Assembly (NCBI GenBank): GCA_032358165.1
Contig: JAALGY010000030.1
Location: forward strand, 248,001-312,000
Reading direction: 5' to 3'
DNA from: Diplosphaera chodatii
Lineage: Eukaryota; Chlorophyta; Trebouxiophyceae; Prasiolales; Stichococcaceae
DNA length: 64,000 bases
Shown here: piece after piece, positions 36,001 to 48,022 of the stretch
How the letters are laid out: every line of letters begins with the position of its first letter
How positions within the stretch are numbered: position 1 is the stretch's first letter
The notes under the pieces: generated by a model
The model's database searches: none
Seen by the model: the letters and a program-made list of their open reading frames with translations, nothing else
Told to the model about the DNA's origin: nothing
Made by a program: the position numbers and the translations under genes

Positions 36001-37664
36001 TGCGGGTGTCAAGTGGCGCGCGCATGCTCAGGCGCGGGGCAGTCTACTGCATGTCAGCATGACACAACAACGTTTGAGCAGCTGAGCAACGAATCGGCTG
36101 GTTCGGCGCGCCCAGGTGGCTGATGAGCGAGGACGCGGAGCACCGCCCGACGCCCTCGCAGCCGACGCCGCCGCGGGACATCAAGCACGGCCCCCGCCCC
36201 GCGGGCCCGGAGGACGGCCCCAGTGCGCGCCGTGCTGCTGCTTTGTCAATCTCACCCTCGCTGGGCGACTTGGATGGCAACTATGGTCATGTGGCTCCCG
36301 TCAAAAACCCCAGGTCGTGACTGCCCTGTCCTCCACATGCAGTGGGCGACGAGGCGGCGGCAGCGGAGGCGGAGGCGGCAGCGGCGGCGGCGCGCAACCG
36401 CGGCCGCCCGCCCAGCCGCAAGCGCAAGCCGGCGGCCCCGGCGGCGCCCGCCGCCAACCCCTACACGCAGCAGCCCCCGCGCTCGGGGCCCCGCGCCCCC
36501 AACCGCAACATGTGGCCCGCCGCCGCCGCCGCAGCCGGCGGTGCAGAGCTGCCGGCGGGGACCCTGGGCCCTGGGCCCAGGGCCCAGCGGCCGCACTCGG
36601 CGCCTGCCTCAGTGGCGGCACCCGCACCGCCTGACGCTGCAGCGAAGGCCTCGGCAGCGGCTGCCGCCAGCGGGATGCGAGCAGATGCGAGGGCGGTGCC
36701 GGGCCCCGCGCCTGTGCAGCTGGGTGCGGCCCCCACAGCTGCAGCGCCCGACGCTGCGCTGCAGAGCGTACTGGATGCGGGCACGGCCGCCGCTGACTGC
36801 TCCCCAGCTGCAGATGCGGCACGGCCAGTTGTTGGCGCAGCCCCAGAGGCGGCGCCCGCGCCGCCTGATCGTGCGGCCAGCCCTGCAGGGCATGCAGCAA
36901 GGCAGCAGGACGTGTCTTCAGCCAGCCAGCCTGCAGCGCCTGACACGGCCCCGAGCGCCACCCCCACAGAAGCGGCGCAGGCGGCAGGCAGCACAGCGTT
37001 GCCCGCAGATGCAGCGGCACCGCCGGCTGCCGCAGGTGTGCCAGCACCACCAGCCCTGGAGCACACACCAGCAGCGGCGGAGGCGGCGGCGGGTGGCACA
37101 GCGCCCAACACGAAGGATGATGCCCCAGCCACGGCTGGCGCAGCCCCGGCTGCTGAGCCACCCATGCAGTCCGCTGCAAGGCTGCTGCCGTCAGCAGAGC
37201 CAGCCGCCACAGGCACAGACGCAGCCGGCGGGGGCGAAGACCAGCCTGGTCCGCCAGCTGCCGTCGCAGAAGGCCCGCCCACTGTGCAGCGCCTGCCGGC
37301 AATGCCGCCGTACATGCTGCAGCCAGCAGCACCCGCAGGCCCGGTGCGCTCTGGGGGATCGCAGCATGCAGCCGATGACCACCCAGTGCCCACTGAGGCG
37401 GCGGCAGCGCAGCAGCCAGGCAGCCTGCAGGAAATGCCGCGGCCTGCTGATCGGCTTGTCGAGCCGCAGCAGGGTGCGGTGGTCTGCGGTGAGCTGAGCG
37501 CCGACGTTGCTGCCCAGACTGACAAGCTCCGACTGGATGTGCCCGCCAGGGGGCAGGAGGCGGTCACAGCCCATGACGACTCGGCGACAGCTGACGGCAC
37601 TGTCATTGGTGATGCCGGCCTCCTGGCGACACTGGTGGGATACGCCTCGGACGACTCTACTTGA
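30065..37664 (+). CDS. PWWP/SET-domain histone lysine methyltransferase (SET2/NSD-ASH1-like)
   Basis: Probable H3K36-type methyltransferase. Sixteen exons: 30065-31960, 32105-32218, 32347-32436, 32555-32725, 32908-33083, 33267-33432, 33663-33716, 33889-34047, 34232-34357, 34533-34614, 34857-35051, 35207-35318, 35460-35541, 35779-35909, 36116-36285, 36343-37664; the total is a multiple of three (about 1681 residues). Exon 1 is Gln/Ala/Pro-rich with a basic GRPPPDGKGDDDWRPQKR segment. A PWWP domain starts at VIWGRVKGYPFWPAQVLSQK and continues VMFFGTLEIGWLQPKDTLPW. AWS Cys clusters: CCCEAL, CGEDCLNR, CPAGAACSNRPF. SET: DRGWGVRAT, FIVEYAGEVIT, RLINSSCVPNAES, GVEITYDYMF. Post-SET: CRCGAAGCRG. A Tudor-like module follows (VFWEGDGAWYRGSVVGY, HTILYDDNDIERVVLD), then a long Ala/Pro-rich tail with the basic stretch RNRGRPPSRKRK. 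SET2, NSD and ATX-like groupings cannot be separated by eye, though the AWS domain favours SET2/NSD/ASH1. The donor at 36285 is the least certain boundary. Confidence 0.9.
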
Positions 37665-38125
37665 AGACGCTGTATTGGGCAGTGCCACCTGGACTTGTAG
37701 TGCTTTCGGGTGTGGACACATCTGACCCCAAGTGTGCTCACACTGTTGTTGGGATGTTGTAGCAGCCTGCCAGTGCTTACATTAGTTTGTAGCCACCAAG
37801 AATGTGAATCATGGGCAAACTGTAGTGCATTGAATCAGAGCATACCTGGTTGCATATGCGAGAAACTATGCTATATACAGGTCACAGTGGTTCAAAACCT
37901 AGCTGACCACCAACTGTTGCCAGCATACCGTATAAACTTGGAAGGTAGCAAAGACTGGGGGAAGCGAGTGCTGCTGCATGCAGCGCAGCAGCATACGTCA
38001 TCTTTCACTGCCGGGTGGCTGCCAAAACTTCCATGCGCTGCTCCTAGTTGTACCGAAGTTTGCGGTCGTCGCTACCACTGCAGGTGCTCTCCTGTCTACG
38101 TAGCAGTGGAGTGCATGACTGGCTG
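37665..38125. other. Convergent intergenic region
   Basis: 461 nt between the SET gene stop and the stop of the Cys-rich secreted protein gene. It is AT-richer than the surroundings and consistent with two 3' untranslated regions. Nothing else is supported. Confidence 0.5.
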
Positions 38126-39779
38126 TCATATGCATAAGCACTCATAGTCATAGCTGAACACGCTGATGTCCTCGTTGCTGGTCGCGTCCGCCGACATGAA
38201 GTGGCACGCAATGCCTGACCCCTGCTGCCATGAGCTCTTCTGCGTGCAGCAGTGGGTATGCATATCAGTGCACGGAGCAAGCAAGAACTGAAAGTGGATA
38301 TGCATTGATTCAGCCCATGCGGATTGGAGTCATGAGGTGAGCAGGCTGTCAAGTCGGCTGCGTGGCGAGTGTTTCCACGAGAGCTGCCGCACCTGATAGC
38401 CTGTCCAGCCCATGCGGATGGTGTGCAGGCTCTTGGTGGGGCGCGGCCGGCACACGTAGCGGCCCTGCCCCGGGTGGTCCTCCACTGCCGCGCGCCCCTT
38501 AGCAGCGCAGAACGCCTTGCAAGTGGTGTCCCGCTGCCGCCTGCCGCCGGCGCCCGTGTTGTGCAGCCATGCCGGCCTGCAGCAGTGAGAACGTCGTAGT
38601 CAGCATAGCGTTGATACGCCTGGCACCTGCGACTCCGCCAACACCAGACAGCAGCAAGCCTCAGGGCTGATCCTCTGTGAGGTCACGACAAGCAGACACG
38701 GCTCGACGTGCAGTCGCAGCAGCTCAGACGGGTCCCGTTCACAGCGGCAAGCAGCAACGGCAGCGGCAGCGGCCGGGGGTGGGGCCGCACTTGCTGCAGC
38801 CGGTGTAGCCGGCGCGGCTGGTGTCAGCGACGCAGGCGCACTGCATCCTGTACGCGTGGAGCACCGCCTCGGTGCCCGAGCTGCGCGGCCCGCCGTGCGC
38901 GTACGTGTAGCACGTCGTCGACTTGGCCTTGTTGGTCGCCACGCACCCGGCCCGCATGGCGTTGCTGAATGACGGGTCCTGCGGCCGGGAGGCGGGCGCA
39001 CCCTTTCAGTGAGGGAGGCTGCACGCCCCTGTGTGGGGTCCTTTGCTGCTGCATGCCTGGATGAAGGGGCGCCTGCTGACGACCCTCCTACTTCTGAGCA
39101 TTGAACCAGCTCTTCAGAAAGGCAGCTGAGTCATCGATCACTGCCTTGACTGGGGTGGACAGGGGCTCTGGCCGACTGCGCACCGGGGCCCTGCAGAGGA
39201 AGTAGGGACGGGTGCCGGAGCCCGTGTTGATCGCCATGTACGGCCTGTTGCTGCCGCCGCCGTAGCTGCGGCAGGCGCTGTTGCAGTTGGGGCCGCCGGT
39301 CCGGGTGGGCGTCCACAGCACTCGGTGCATCACTGCAGGGCGCAGACAGGCGTCATGTGCGCAGCTGAAGGGAAGGGTCTCGTAGGCGGTCAACGCGTGC
39401 TGGATCAACCACCAATGCTGGACACGGTGCCGCGCCAGAACTGTGTGGCGCAGGCAGCAGCTGTCCCAGTGTGCATGACGGCTCAGGGTAGCGTGGTGAG
39501 CCAAGTGGCAGGGCGTGCAGGATGACCAGACTCACTGTTGTTGATGCACAACTTGGACTTGGCGGTGCGCTGAGCCGCACTGCTTCTGCCGCTGCCGCCG
39601 CTGCTGCTGCCTGATTCTGTGCTCCCCGAACTGCCGCTCCCACTGTCTGCGGCCGACAACTGCATGCGGCTGGCTGTGCACAGCAGCACTGACAGCAGAA
39701 GCGCCGCTGCCAGGGACCTGGCCCTGGCCGCTGTCTGCCCTGACTGCATGCCCGGCTTAGGTACCGTGTGCTTCGCCAT
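38126..39779 (-). CDS. Secreted Cys-rich protein with duplicated domain
   Basis: I do not recognise the family. Five exons in phase: 39779-39536, 39332-39184, 38978-38791, 38576-38393, 38239-38126, giving 292 residues. The N-terminus has a basic region and a hydrophobic core SLAAALLLSVLLCTAS, a signal peptide or signal anchor, followed by a Ser/Gly-rich linker. Two related halves follow. Half 1: CNSACRSYGG, YFLCRAP, AGCVATNKAKSTTCYTY, YRMQCACV. Half 2: CKAFCAAKGR, RYVCRPRP, GWTGYQ, GIACHFMSADATSNED, YDYECLCI. Each has C-x3-C, then a Y/F-x-C-R, then a lone Cys, and ends in a C-x-C, so disulfide bonding outside the cytosol is likely. There is no catalytic signature. A cell-wall or extracellular binding role is only a guess. 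Confidence 0.72.
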
Positions 39780-41171
39780 TTTGGTGCAGCCCTCCACTGC
39801 TGCTCGCTGCTGTGCTGAGCACCCCGTCAACTTGGCGCTGTGGCAGCTGCCGCCGCAGCGGCGGCGCTGGTCCCGCCAACAGCCCGCCGTCGATGAAAAC
39901 AATGGCGCACAGGTCGACTCAGGCGCTGCACACGCTGTTCACTCCGCCGCCAATGACGCACCGCGGCCAGCAGAGTGGGGAGGCCGCTCCTGAGGGTCGA
40001 CTCTGGGTGCCTGCAGGTACCGAGGACGGTCACGAACCGTCCTCCGACGATCAGCATGGGCTGCCCGAGGTAACGATACCGATGGTGCTGATAACGCTGT
40101 GGAAGAGGCGCACGCCACTGCACCGGCACCTCTGACAACAGTGCCGGTGACTCACCACAACTTGACGCACGCGTAACAGAGCACATCAGGACTGCAACGG
40201 ATCACGGCTGCGCAGGCTCATGAGACGCAACAACTGACATCACCAGCCGTGCTTGTCAGTGCCCACGGAGCTGCGTCTTGCTGAACAGCCCCGCATGTTG
40301 TCGAGTCGCTCGGAGAAGCCTTCACGAGGCAGCCCCAAGTACCTGCCCGAGTGCCAGCCACCGTCCGCACCTGGCCAAACTGCTGAGTCTCGCGCAGAAT
40401 GAGGATCGAGCGTGGTGCCCCCGCCCCGGCGGCCAAGCTGCAGCCGTGCACCTGGTGCAGGAGCCGCGGTGCTGCGTCTCCCAGGTCGCGCCGAGACTGC
40501 CACTGAAACAGTTGCCAAAACGGCTGCAACGTGTAGGTCGGCCTTCCCAGCGTGCTCACTCACTTTGATGTCGATGCTGTACGTGGGGTGGGGTCCAGCT
40601 GCGCGTCTCCCTACCTGCTCTCCGCACAGCTGGATGCACAGCTGGCGCCCTGAAGTTCTGGAACGAAGACTGACTGATGACACCAACTGACGACCATGCT
40701 GCTAGTAATGAAGACAATTGCCAGCTACATCCTGTTGCTCAAAGCGGCTTCCCCACCGCGGTCCGTGTCGTGCATGCTCTGCTCGCAACCCTGCATTAGT
40801 ACCTTGCACACTCAGCTACGTCACGGTACCCTTCCTTTCAGCATCTGGTAGTCTGCAAAGCTGAGCCTGTGCAGGCCCCCTCACCTACCGACGTCGTGAC
40901 TCACCTGACCCAGTGATTTCGAAAGGGGACTGAGCTTCGGGCCGCGTGTGCCACCGTGCAGGCAAGAGGCACGTTCAGCATTGTCACGGATCCTGGAGTC
41001 ACGAGTCAGAAAGCTGAGGCTCTGCAGTGATGGTGAGCCCCGTCAAGGGGGAAAGTGAAGGGCACCGCTGGCACGATGCGCATGCGCAACACTAGCCCTG
41101 GCCCTGGGGTGACGCTTGGGCAGCCAGCTGCGCTCTGAGTTAACTCATCGTACCAGCAGCGGGGCGGCGGC
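39780..41171. other. Intergenic region upstream of Cys-rich gene (-) and RAD21 (+)
   Basis: About 1.39 kb between divergent starts. It should contain both promoters. Open frames on both strands (for example around 40218-40690) are short, mutually overlapping and without recognisable features. I see no RNA gene. Confidence 0.45.
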
Positions 41172-44100
41172 ATGTTCTACTCAGCGCAGATCCTGGCCCG
41201 CAAGGGCCCGCTGGGCATCATCTGGATCGCCGCACACCATGACAAAAAGTATCTCAAGAAGCAGCAGGTGTCGGGCACCGATATCCTCGAGTCATGCGGT
41301 ATGCTCTCGTGCCTCTGACGCGATCCAACGTGTGCAAACTGTTCGTGGCCGCGAGCCTGGCTGGCACACGCCGATCATCCCCCTCGCCTTGCCGCCCCAA
41401 AGTGCCGCTGCTGAGGGTGCGTCCCGGCGCGGCGCAGACCGCATCATCTCGCCGGAGGCGCCGCTGGCGCTGCGGCTGTCGGGGCAGCTGATGCTGGGCG
41501 TGGTGCGCATCTACTACAAGCAGGTCGAGTACCTGGAGCACGATGCGCAGGGCGCCCTCGTCAAGCTGCGCCAGGTATGTCGCCAAATCCTGACTCTGGA
41601 CTGCAGCACGGACGTCTGAAGCGACCCCGACCAGCCAGGCGTTTGGGCTCAGCAGCCACACGTTGGCTGGGAGCTCATCTGTATGCACTCACCTGGAGTT
41701 GAGCTTGCACGTGTACCTGCCGCTTCAATTTGCGATTTGCTCATGACGGCGCGCCTCGCGGCCGCAGAGCCAGTGGGACAAGCCCGCGGACGTGAACCTG
41801 CCGCCGGAGAGCCTGACCGCTGCGCCGGACCAGATCAACCTGCCGGACAACATCTACCCCGATGTGCTCCTCGGCTCTGGCCTCACCCTGGACTCGGGGT
41901 GCGCTTTCAACCCCTTGATTTGTGGAATCAGGTTATCTGCCAGACAACACGTGAACGACCAAACGAACGATCACAAAAGCACATTTGTTGAGCTGTGCCG
42001 CAGTTGGTAGCTTGTCGAGAGACTGGATCATACGACCCTGGCTGCAAGACGGGCCGAGTTTTCGTGTTGTACAGCAGTGACCACCTTGCCGCTGTTGGAG
42101 TGCTTACGAACTGGGTGTTGCAGGTTTCTGGAGTCGCCGATGCGCACGCCGCGGGGCGGCACACCCCTCCGCGAGCGCCGCTCCTCCAACTTCCTGGTGG
42201 ACGACAACAGCCAGCTGGGCAGCGACCCCTTCCTCGGCAGCGGCCAGCACTTCGACGGTGCGAAACCACAGCTGCACAGCCACCATGTTGTGACCATGTG
42301 CACAGTGGGCTCACGCCACTTGCAAGTCCGTGAAGCCCCCAACCTGCTCCTGTATACCAGACCCCGACACAGCAATGCTTGGGAGGTGGCACTGACGAAA
42401 GCCACCAGAAAATCGCCTGTAGTGATGCTGCTTGCTCCTGAACGATAGAGCCGATGATATTCGACGCGGTCGAAGACCCAGACCTGGACCATGCTTTCCA
42501 CTATGACGAGCCGGAGCGGGCACGAGCGGCGCCTGCTGCGGACGCCGAAGCCGGCGCATTGACGGACCTGGGGGCCCTTGGCGCCACCCCAGATCAACTG
42601 CCATCATATGACGATGGTGCGGCCCTGCCTGCACTGCCATATCGGCGGCCCCTACACTACTTCCACGTTGGCAGCACACATGCCGCAGCCTTGATCCTGC
42701 TGACCTACTGAAACGGCCGTTCTGCAGGTGACCTGCCGATGCCGGATGCGCCGGACCAGGACCTACTGCCCACGCCCGCCTCGGGGCCGCTGCCGGCGTC
42801 GCCCGCCGGCCCCGATGCCTCGCCGGCAGCGCCGCCCCGGCTGCCCAGCATCGAGCCCTTTGCCGATGCCGAGCCCGCCTCCACCGGCAGGTCCGCAAAG
42901 CCCTGGGGACCATGGCAGGGTTACCTCATGTGGCTCCGCTGAGTAATATCAGCAGCAGGCTGCTGTCATACCACCATGGCCCTGCGGACAGCGTGCAGCA
43001 ATTGCAGCCAGCATGGCGTCAGCCCTGCCCTGGGTCACGCCACTGCCCTGGTGCATGCAGGACGCAGGCGGACGCTGCCAAGCAGTTGACGGGCAGGCGG
43101 CAGCGGCAGGCGCACGCGGTGCGGGCGCCCCAGCAGGTGCGGGGCACACGCAAACGCCTGCACCATACACACAGGCGCACCTGAGAGTCGTCTAGTGCTG
43201 AGGCTCATTGACTCTGTGCTCGCGCAACACAACCTCGGATGTGCTTGCCTGCAGGACAACCCCACGAAGCTGTCGTCGAAGGACATCTCGGGCCTGATGA
43301 AGGACCGGGCGCCCATCCTGCGGGACAGGGGGCCGCCGCCCAAGCGCCACCGCACCCGCGGACCCCTGCCGCCAAACCATGTGGTGCGGCGGGCCTCCAC
43401 TCAAGTGACAATCGGCTGGCTGCTGTTAACAGCAGGTCACACGCTTTGCTGGTGGTACAGTTCGCATGTCGGCTGCAGGGAACACAGTGCAGCGGCCTTT
43501 CACTTGCTGTCCAGCCAGCCTTCACGCACATTCAGACGGGTATATATATATATATTCCGTCTGCTTGCGTGCTGAAGGGCATGACCGCTGCCCCGCAGGC
43601 GGTGCAGAGCGCCGCGGCGGCAGACAGCCGGCTGTTCTGGCCGGCGGTGGCGGAGGCGATGGCGCCGGAGCTGTACGCCCCCTTCCGCGCTGCGATGGGC
43701 AGCTCGCCGACGGGCATGCCGCCGCCGCCGCCGCGGCTGGGCCACCGGCCCGCAGCGCACGATGCACAGGCCATGCAGGCAAGCCGGCTGTCTGAGCGTG
43801 GGCGAGCCTCAGTGATCCGAGCAGCAAAGGCACCCGGCCTGGAAAGCCGCCGTTCTGTGGCAAGCACCTCCTGGCATGTGGGAGTCGACGATCAAGCAGC
43901 GCTGGCATTGAAGCCCATGCTGCCGTGCATTGCCGCATGGTTTCAGGCACTGCATCCTCATCGTCGTGCTGTTCGCTGAGGTTGTTCTGGGTGAGGCACA
44001 TGCGGTACACTGAGGACGGCCACCACCTCCTGTTCTGAGCCTGGACTACTTGAATCCCTTGCGCAGCAGTGCTGCAGCTCTGCGGTGCCGCCCCGTAGCG

Positions 44101-45430
44101 GCCACGAGCGCATCACCCGATGACCGAGTGCGCCTGCTCCTGCCGCTGCAGGCGGAGGACGGCGTGGACATGACGCCGCAGGCGAATGGGCACACGGATG
44201 GTGGGGCGCGGCCCGACGAGGACGTCCCGCTGCCGGACGCGATGGACTATCAGCCGGACGACGACATTGCGCCGCCCACCACAGGTGCTTTGCACTTTAA
44301 ATGCAGATTGCATCGCGAAGTACTGTCTGCACATGGATGTTTCAGGGGATGCACGTTGACCAGCTTGATATCTCGTGCAGACATCAACATTGTATGTGGG
44401 TGTCTTGTGACGAAGCTACCGTATGCCGCTGCAAGATGTCGATATGTACTTCGCATTTGTTGGCTCGAGATGCGATCTTCTCAGCGCTGAGCCGCCTCTC
44501 TTTCTTGCAGGGCCGGGCGCGGGGTCAGCGCAGGCGTCGCCCTCGGGCAGCAGGCGGCAGCTGTCGCTGCAGCTCGCCGCCTCCGGCTCAGGTGCCCACT
44601 GCCGCCAGCTCTTGTGCCTTGCGCAGCATCCGTGCGCAGCACCATGCTCTCGAGGTGCTGTGTCTGGTGACTCCATAGCATCTGCGCCTGCTCAAGGGTG
44701 CCGCCTCCAGCGGGTGTGTGTCGGTGTCGCGCAGTGCTGGGCGAGTCGCAGGACACGGACAGCAGCAACGCGGGGCGCGTGCGGCAGGAGGTGGACGACT
44801 GGCTGACCGCCAAGTTCGCCAAGAACGTCCGGGTGGGTCCCGCCACGCCTGATCACAACATGCAGTGCATCTTGTGCAATGGGACACCCCCACTACTGCC
44901 TGCTGCAATTTCCTGGAGTATCAGTCAGCCAGCCATGTTGGTTGCGTCTGGCACCCGCGATGAGGGTGTGCTCTGGGCCTCTGTGAGGTTGACGACTGAT
45001 GGCATGGCCAGGTGCGGGAGGCGGTGCTGGCGCCGCGGCAGGGGCTGCTGAAGGGCAGGGACCGGCTGTACGCTGCGCGCGCCTTCTTCGAGGCTCTGCA
45101 GCTGCAGAAGGACAGAAAGGTGCTACCCGCTCCTGGCTTGGTTGTCCATGGCAGATCGCCTGTTGCATCTGTCAGCCGTGCGCATGGCACATCCTGCAGT
45201 TGGCATGACCACCAGTGTTCATGCAGCAGGCTTGTGCAAGCGTGCATCCCTCTGTAACATTAGCAAGGACTAAGCATGGTCACGTCGTGCTGCAGGTGGT
45301 GCTAAGGCAGGAGCAGCCGCTGGGGCCCATCGCCGTGGAGCCGGGCGCCAACTGGGAGCGGCGCCACAGCATGTCGCTGCCCCCCTCGCAGTCCACCGCC
45401 GGCCGCGACTCCGAGTCCCAACTGGTCTGA
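41172..45430 (+). CDS. RAD21: Cohesin alpha-kleisin subunit RAD21/SCC1
   Basis: Kleisin that closes the SMC1-SMC3 cohesin ring. Fourteen exons in phase: 41172-41298, 41438-41574, 41768-41898, 42124-42257, 42449-42616, 42728-42890, 43061-43136, 43255-43404, 43599-43778, 44152-44284, 44511-44591, 44735-44832, 45012-45119, 45296-45430, for 606 residues. The N-terminal SMC3-binding domain is clear: MFYSAQILARKGPLGIIWIA, then RIISPEAPLALRLSG and GVVRIYYKQVEYLEHDA. The middle is acidic and Pro-rich with the family-typical TKLSSKDISGLMKDRAPIL segment. The C-terminal winged helix (about 494-606) has VDDWLTAKFAKN, ARAFFEALQLQKDRK and QEQPLGPIAVEP. The start is fixed by MFYS, the usual kleisin N-terminus. 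The intron at 43779-44151 has a GC donor. Mitotic RAD21 is more likely than meiotic REC8 given the N-terminal match, but this is not proven. Confidence 0.94.
43541..43554. repeat. (TA)7 microsatellite in a RAD21 intron
   Basis: A run of seven TA units inside intron 43405-43598, conspicuous in this GC-rich window. Probably neutral. Confidence 0.9.
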
Positions 45431-45956
45431 GATGGCAATGTCCGAGACAGCAAGCAAGTCCGGCTGCTGCAGTGTGGGGATCCCAACCACCAGTGCCTCC
45501 CGTCGTCAGAGCCACCATGTTGGCGGAGTGGTTGGGCGGCCGGCAGCCGATGAAGGCACGTCGTTGTAGGGCTGCGCAGTTGTGCATAAACAACCGTGAT
45601 TCAGGACTGTCGGAAAGTTGTTGCACTCAGCATGGACTCCCGTCAGACTCAGCTTGCTGGGCGAAACGTTGTGTTGTTATGGTTTCTGACAAGAGTGTTG
45701 GCGACTGAACCATGTTGATGCTATCCTATTGTACGGTATACAGCAAGCTTATCCAGAGCAACTTCAGCAACATTGACTTCGACCGAATTGCGCGACAGCA
45801 ATGGGCAACACGATTGACCCGTGAACTATGTACATGGCCGGGGATTCAGTGCAATACGCCTGACGCCCCTTTCCCATCAACTGTCAGCACTGCTGTGTCG
45901 CCGCACAGAATGCATCAAGGTTGCCACCAGAGCTGCGTGGCCCCGCCGGTGCCTGC
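45431..45956. other. Convergent intergenic region, RAD21 / array copy A
   Basis: 526 nt between the RAD21 stop and the stop of the last array copy. It holds 3' untranslated sequence at most; nothing else is recognisable. Confidence 0.5.
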
Positions 45957-47225
45957 TCAAGAGAGGTGCAGCTTGGCGACGCCTCGCAGGGTCAACAGCG
46001 CTGGCACATGGCGCCGCACCTGCGCACAACGTACCAGTGAGTGGCGATATACACAGCTGAGGCGGCTGCCCAGGCACGGGGCTCACTCATATGGCGAGCA
46101 TGCTTCCCTATGGTCCTGTGCAACATCGGCCCTAAGACATGCACTGACAGGCGGCGCACCTTGCGCCACAGCACTCTGCCGGGCTCATCAAACGCATCGT
46201 GCAGGACATTGGCTGCCTGCACACAACCAGGACTGGGCGTAAGCACTCGCCAGCATGTGTACCCACGGCAGCTTGCCTCCTTGCATGACATGCACACCCA
46301 GGCAGATGTTGTGGTGCCAGCTGCGTGCTGCAAGTGTGCGGGTGTCACCTGGAACATGCCGACCAGCATCGGCTCCCCTGGGAGACGCTGGCCGTAGAGG
46401 TGCATCTGCTCCATGATGCAGAACTGCAAGTGCACATATGATATTGTCAAGTCACAGCAGTGGAATCTTCAGATGTCATCAGGGTCCAGATGGTCCCTCA
46501 GAGGAGGCCGGCGCACGTCAGAGCAACCACCGTGCTCACCTCTCGGTAGAGGAACAGGTTGTTTGCTGTGACGATGCACACCTGCAGGGTGACCACCACC
46601 CGTGAGGATGGCCCTTCCACCAACAGTCACGATAGCTAGCCACAAAGCAGCATCTGGTTGCTGATCAGCATCAGCAGAAAGTAATTCACGGCGAGGAGAC
46701 TCACCAGCACGATGTGCAGGCAGCGCACATCCAGGAAGGGCACCAGCAGGTTGGGCAGCAGCAGGTAGGAGCCGGCGACCAGCGCCTTGGCGCGCCGGTT
46801 GAGCCGCAGCCCCACCGCACGAGCCAGGTTTGCCCACCGGGCATAATACGTCGCCCCTGCAACAGCCAACACAGACGCTCGTGCGGAGCTCAGCAGAATC
46901 TGTCAGGGCATCATCAAAGTGTAAAGGAGCGCCAGACCTCAGCGGTTCCTCCCGATCAATTCACAGGACAGGCAAGCTGTCGCAGCATCTCACCATAGAG
47001 CGTCATTGTGAGCAACGGGAACAGCAGCTCCCCAGCGGGCATCGTTGCCAAGACCCCCAGGGGTCCAAGGCCCCTGCTGGCCCCAGGCGGCCGCAGCCAC
47101 ATTGGAGGCCCATGGCGCAGGCCCACGTGCGGCGGCCGCACGCAGCACTGCCAGAACCAGGCCACAGGCTGCCGCACAACAAGGTCCGCGGCCCCCTGCG
47201 CCGCTGCGACTAGGACGCTACCCAT
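45957..47225 (-). CDS. Array copy A: small multi-pass membrane protein, unknown family
   Basis: Six exons in phase: 47225-46994, 46856-46705, 46581-46540, 46423-46349, 46216-46160, 46019-45957, for 206 residues. Hydrophobic segments include AGELLFPLLTMTLYG at the end of exon 1, AGSYLLLPNLLVPFLDVRC in exon 2, and IVTANNLFLYRE in the 42-nt exon. The 75-nt exon gives the shared EQMHLYGQRLPGEPMLVG. The last exon ends TLRGVAKLHLS. I do not recognise the family; two or three membrane helices and a short amphipathic tail are visible. It is the most diverged member in exon 1 and also the only one for which every exon could be placed without doubt. Confidence 0.72.
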
Positions 47226-48022
47226 GCTGCTGCTGCGGACTGCTGGGCGCCGTAGCGGCGCCCATTGCGAAGCTTCACGCTAGGTGACTGACCATGGCAG
47301 GCCAGTCAAACAAATTGCCGCAGCGGCCAGCTTCTGCACGGCGCAAACTTCCTCACAATCCTCTTGATGTTATGTGCCTGTTGGATACTGCTGATGCCTT
47401 TTCCTGAGGCTGAGTTGGTGTCGATTGGGCAGCTGGTTTGCGGCACTTGACGGACAACCCGACAACCTGAAGATGATGTGCCCTGAGGATTGTCGAGCCT
47501 CCTCTGATCTCCCTGCAAAAGCTGCAGTCGGCGGTGACAGACTGTAGTGACGCTTCTCACGCCATAAGCTCACTGTGACACGCGCTATGCAGGTTCTCCA
47601 ACCCGTGAAGCCTTGGCTGCACTTGACCACGTGCAGGCACAACGACCCATGCTCAAATGCTCCAGGGCCACCCTGGATGTTACACAGAATGCTCATCATT
47701 GCCACGAGATGCTACGAAGGTATAGACAGCCAAACTGGTTGACCGTAAACCCTTGGAAAGTTGAAACCTCATTTGCCCGTTCGCATCGTCCACCTTGCCT
47801 ATATATGCTGTATGTCCGCTCATGATGTAATTGCGCCACTCCGCCATGCACATCAGCTCAGCAGCTGTGCTGACTTTGCACACAGGCCTGAAATCACTAC
47901 TTAACCTGCGACCTGCTGTGACCTACTCACATACACGCGCACTGACTAGCGTGGGCATGAAGTTGTGTCGTCTGGTGCTCCGCTGGCGCCAGGCCAGCAT
48001 CCCAGCCGCTCATACCGTACAG
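47226..48022. other. Spacer between array copies A and B
   Basis: About 800 nt. It should hold the copy A promoter and copy B 3' region. No further exon matching the family was found. Confidence 0.45.

Noticed and set aside
36461..37741. 426-codon minus-strand and 424-codon alternative plus-strand frames over the SET gene tail
   Set aside because: These are shadow frames of the Ala/Pro-rich last exon; only the plus frame in phase with the Tudor-like exon has the basic RNRGRPPSRKRK segment.
40218..40690. Possible gene on either strand in the RAD21 upstream region
   Set aside because: Short overlapping open frames, no start/splice structure that fits, no recognisable motif.
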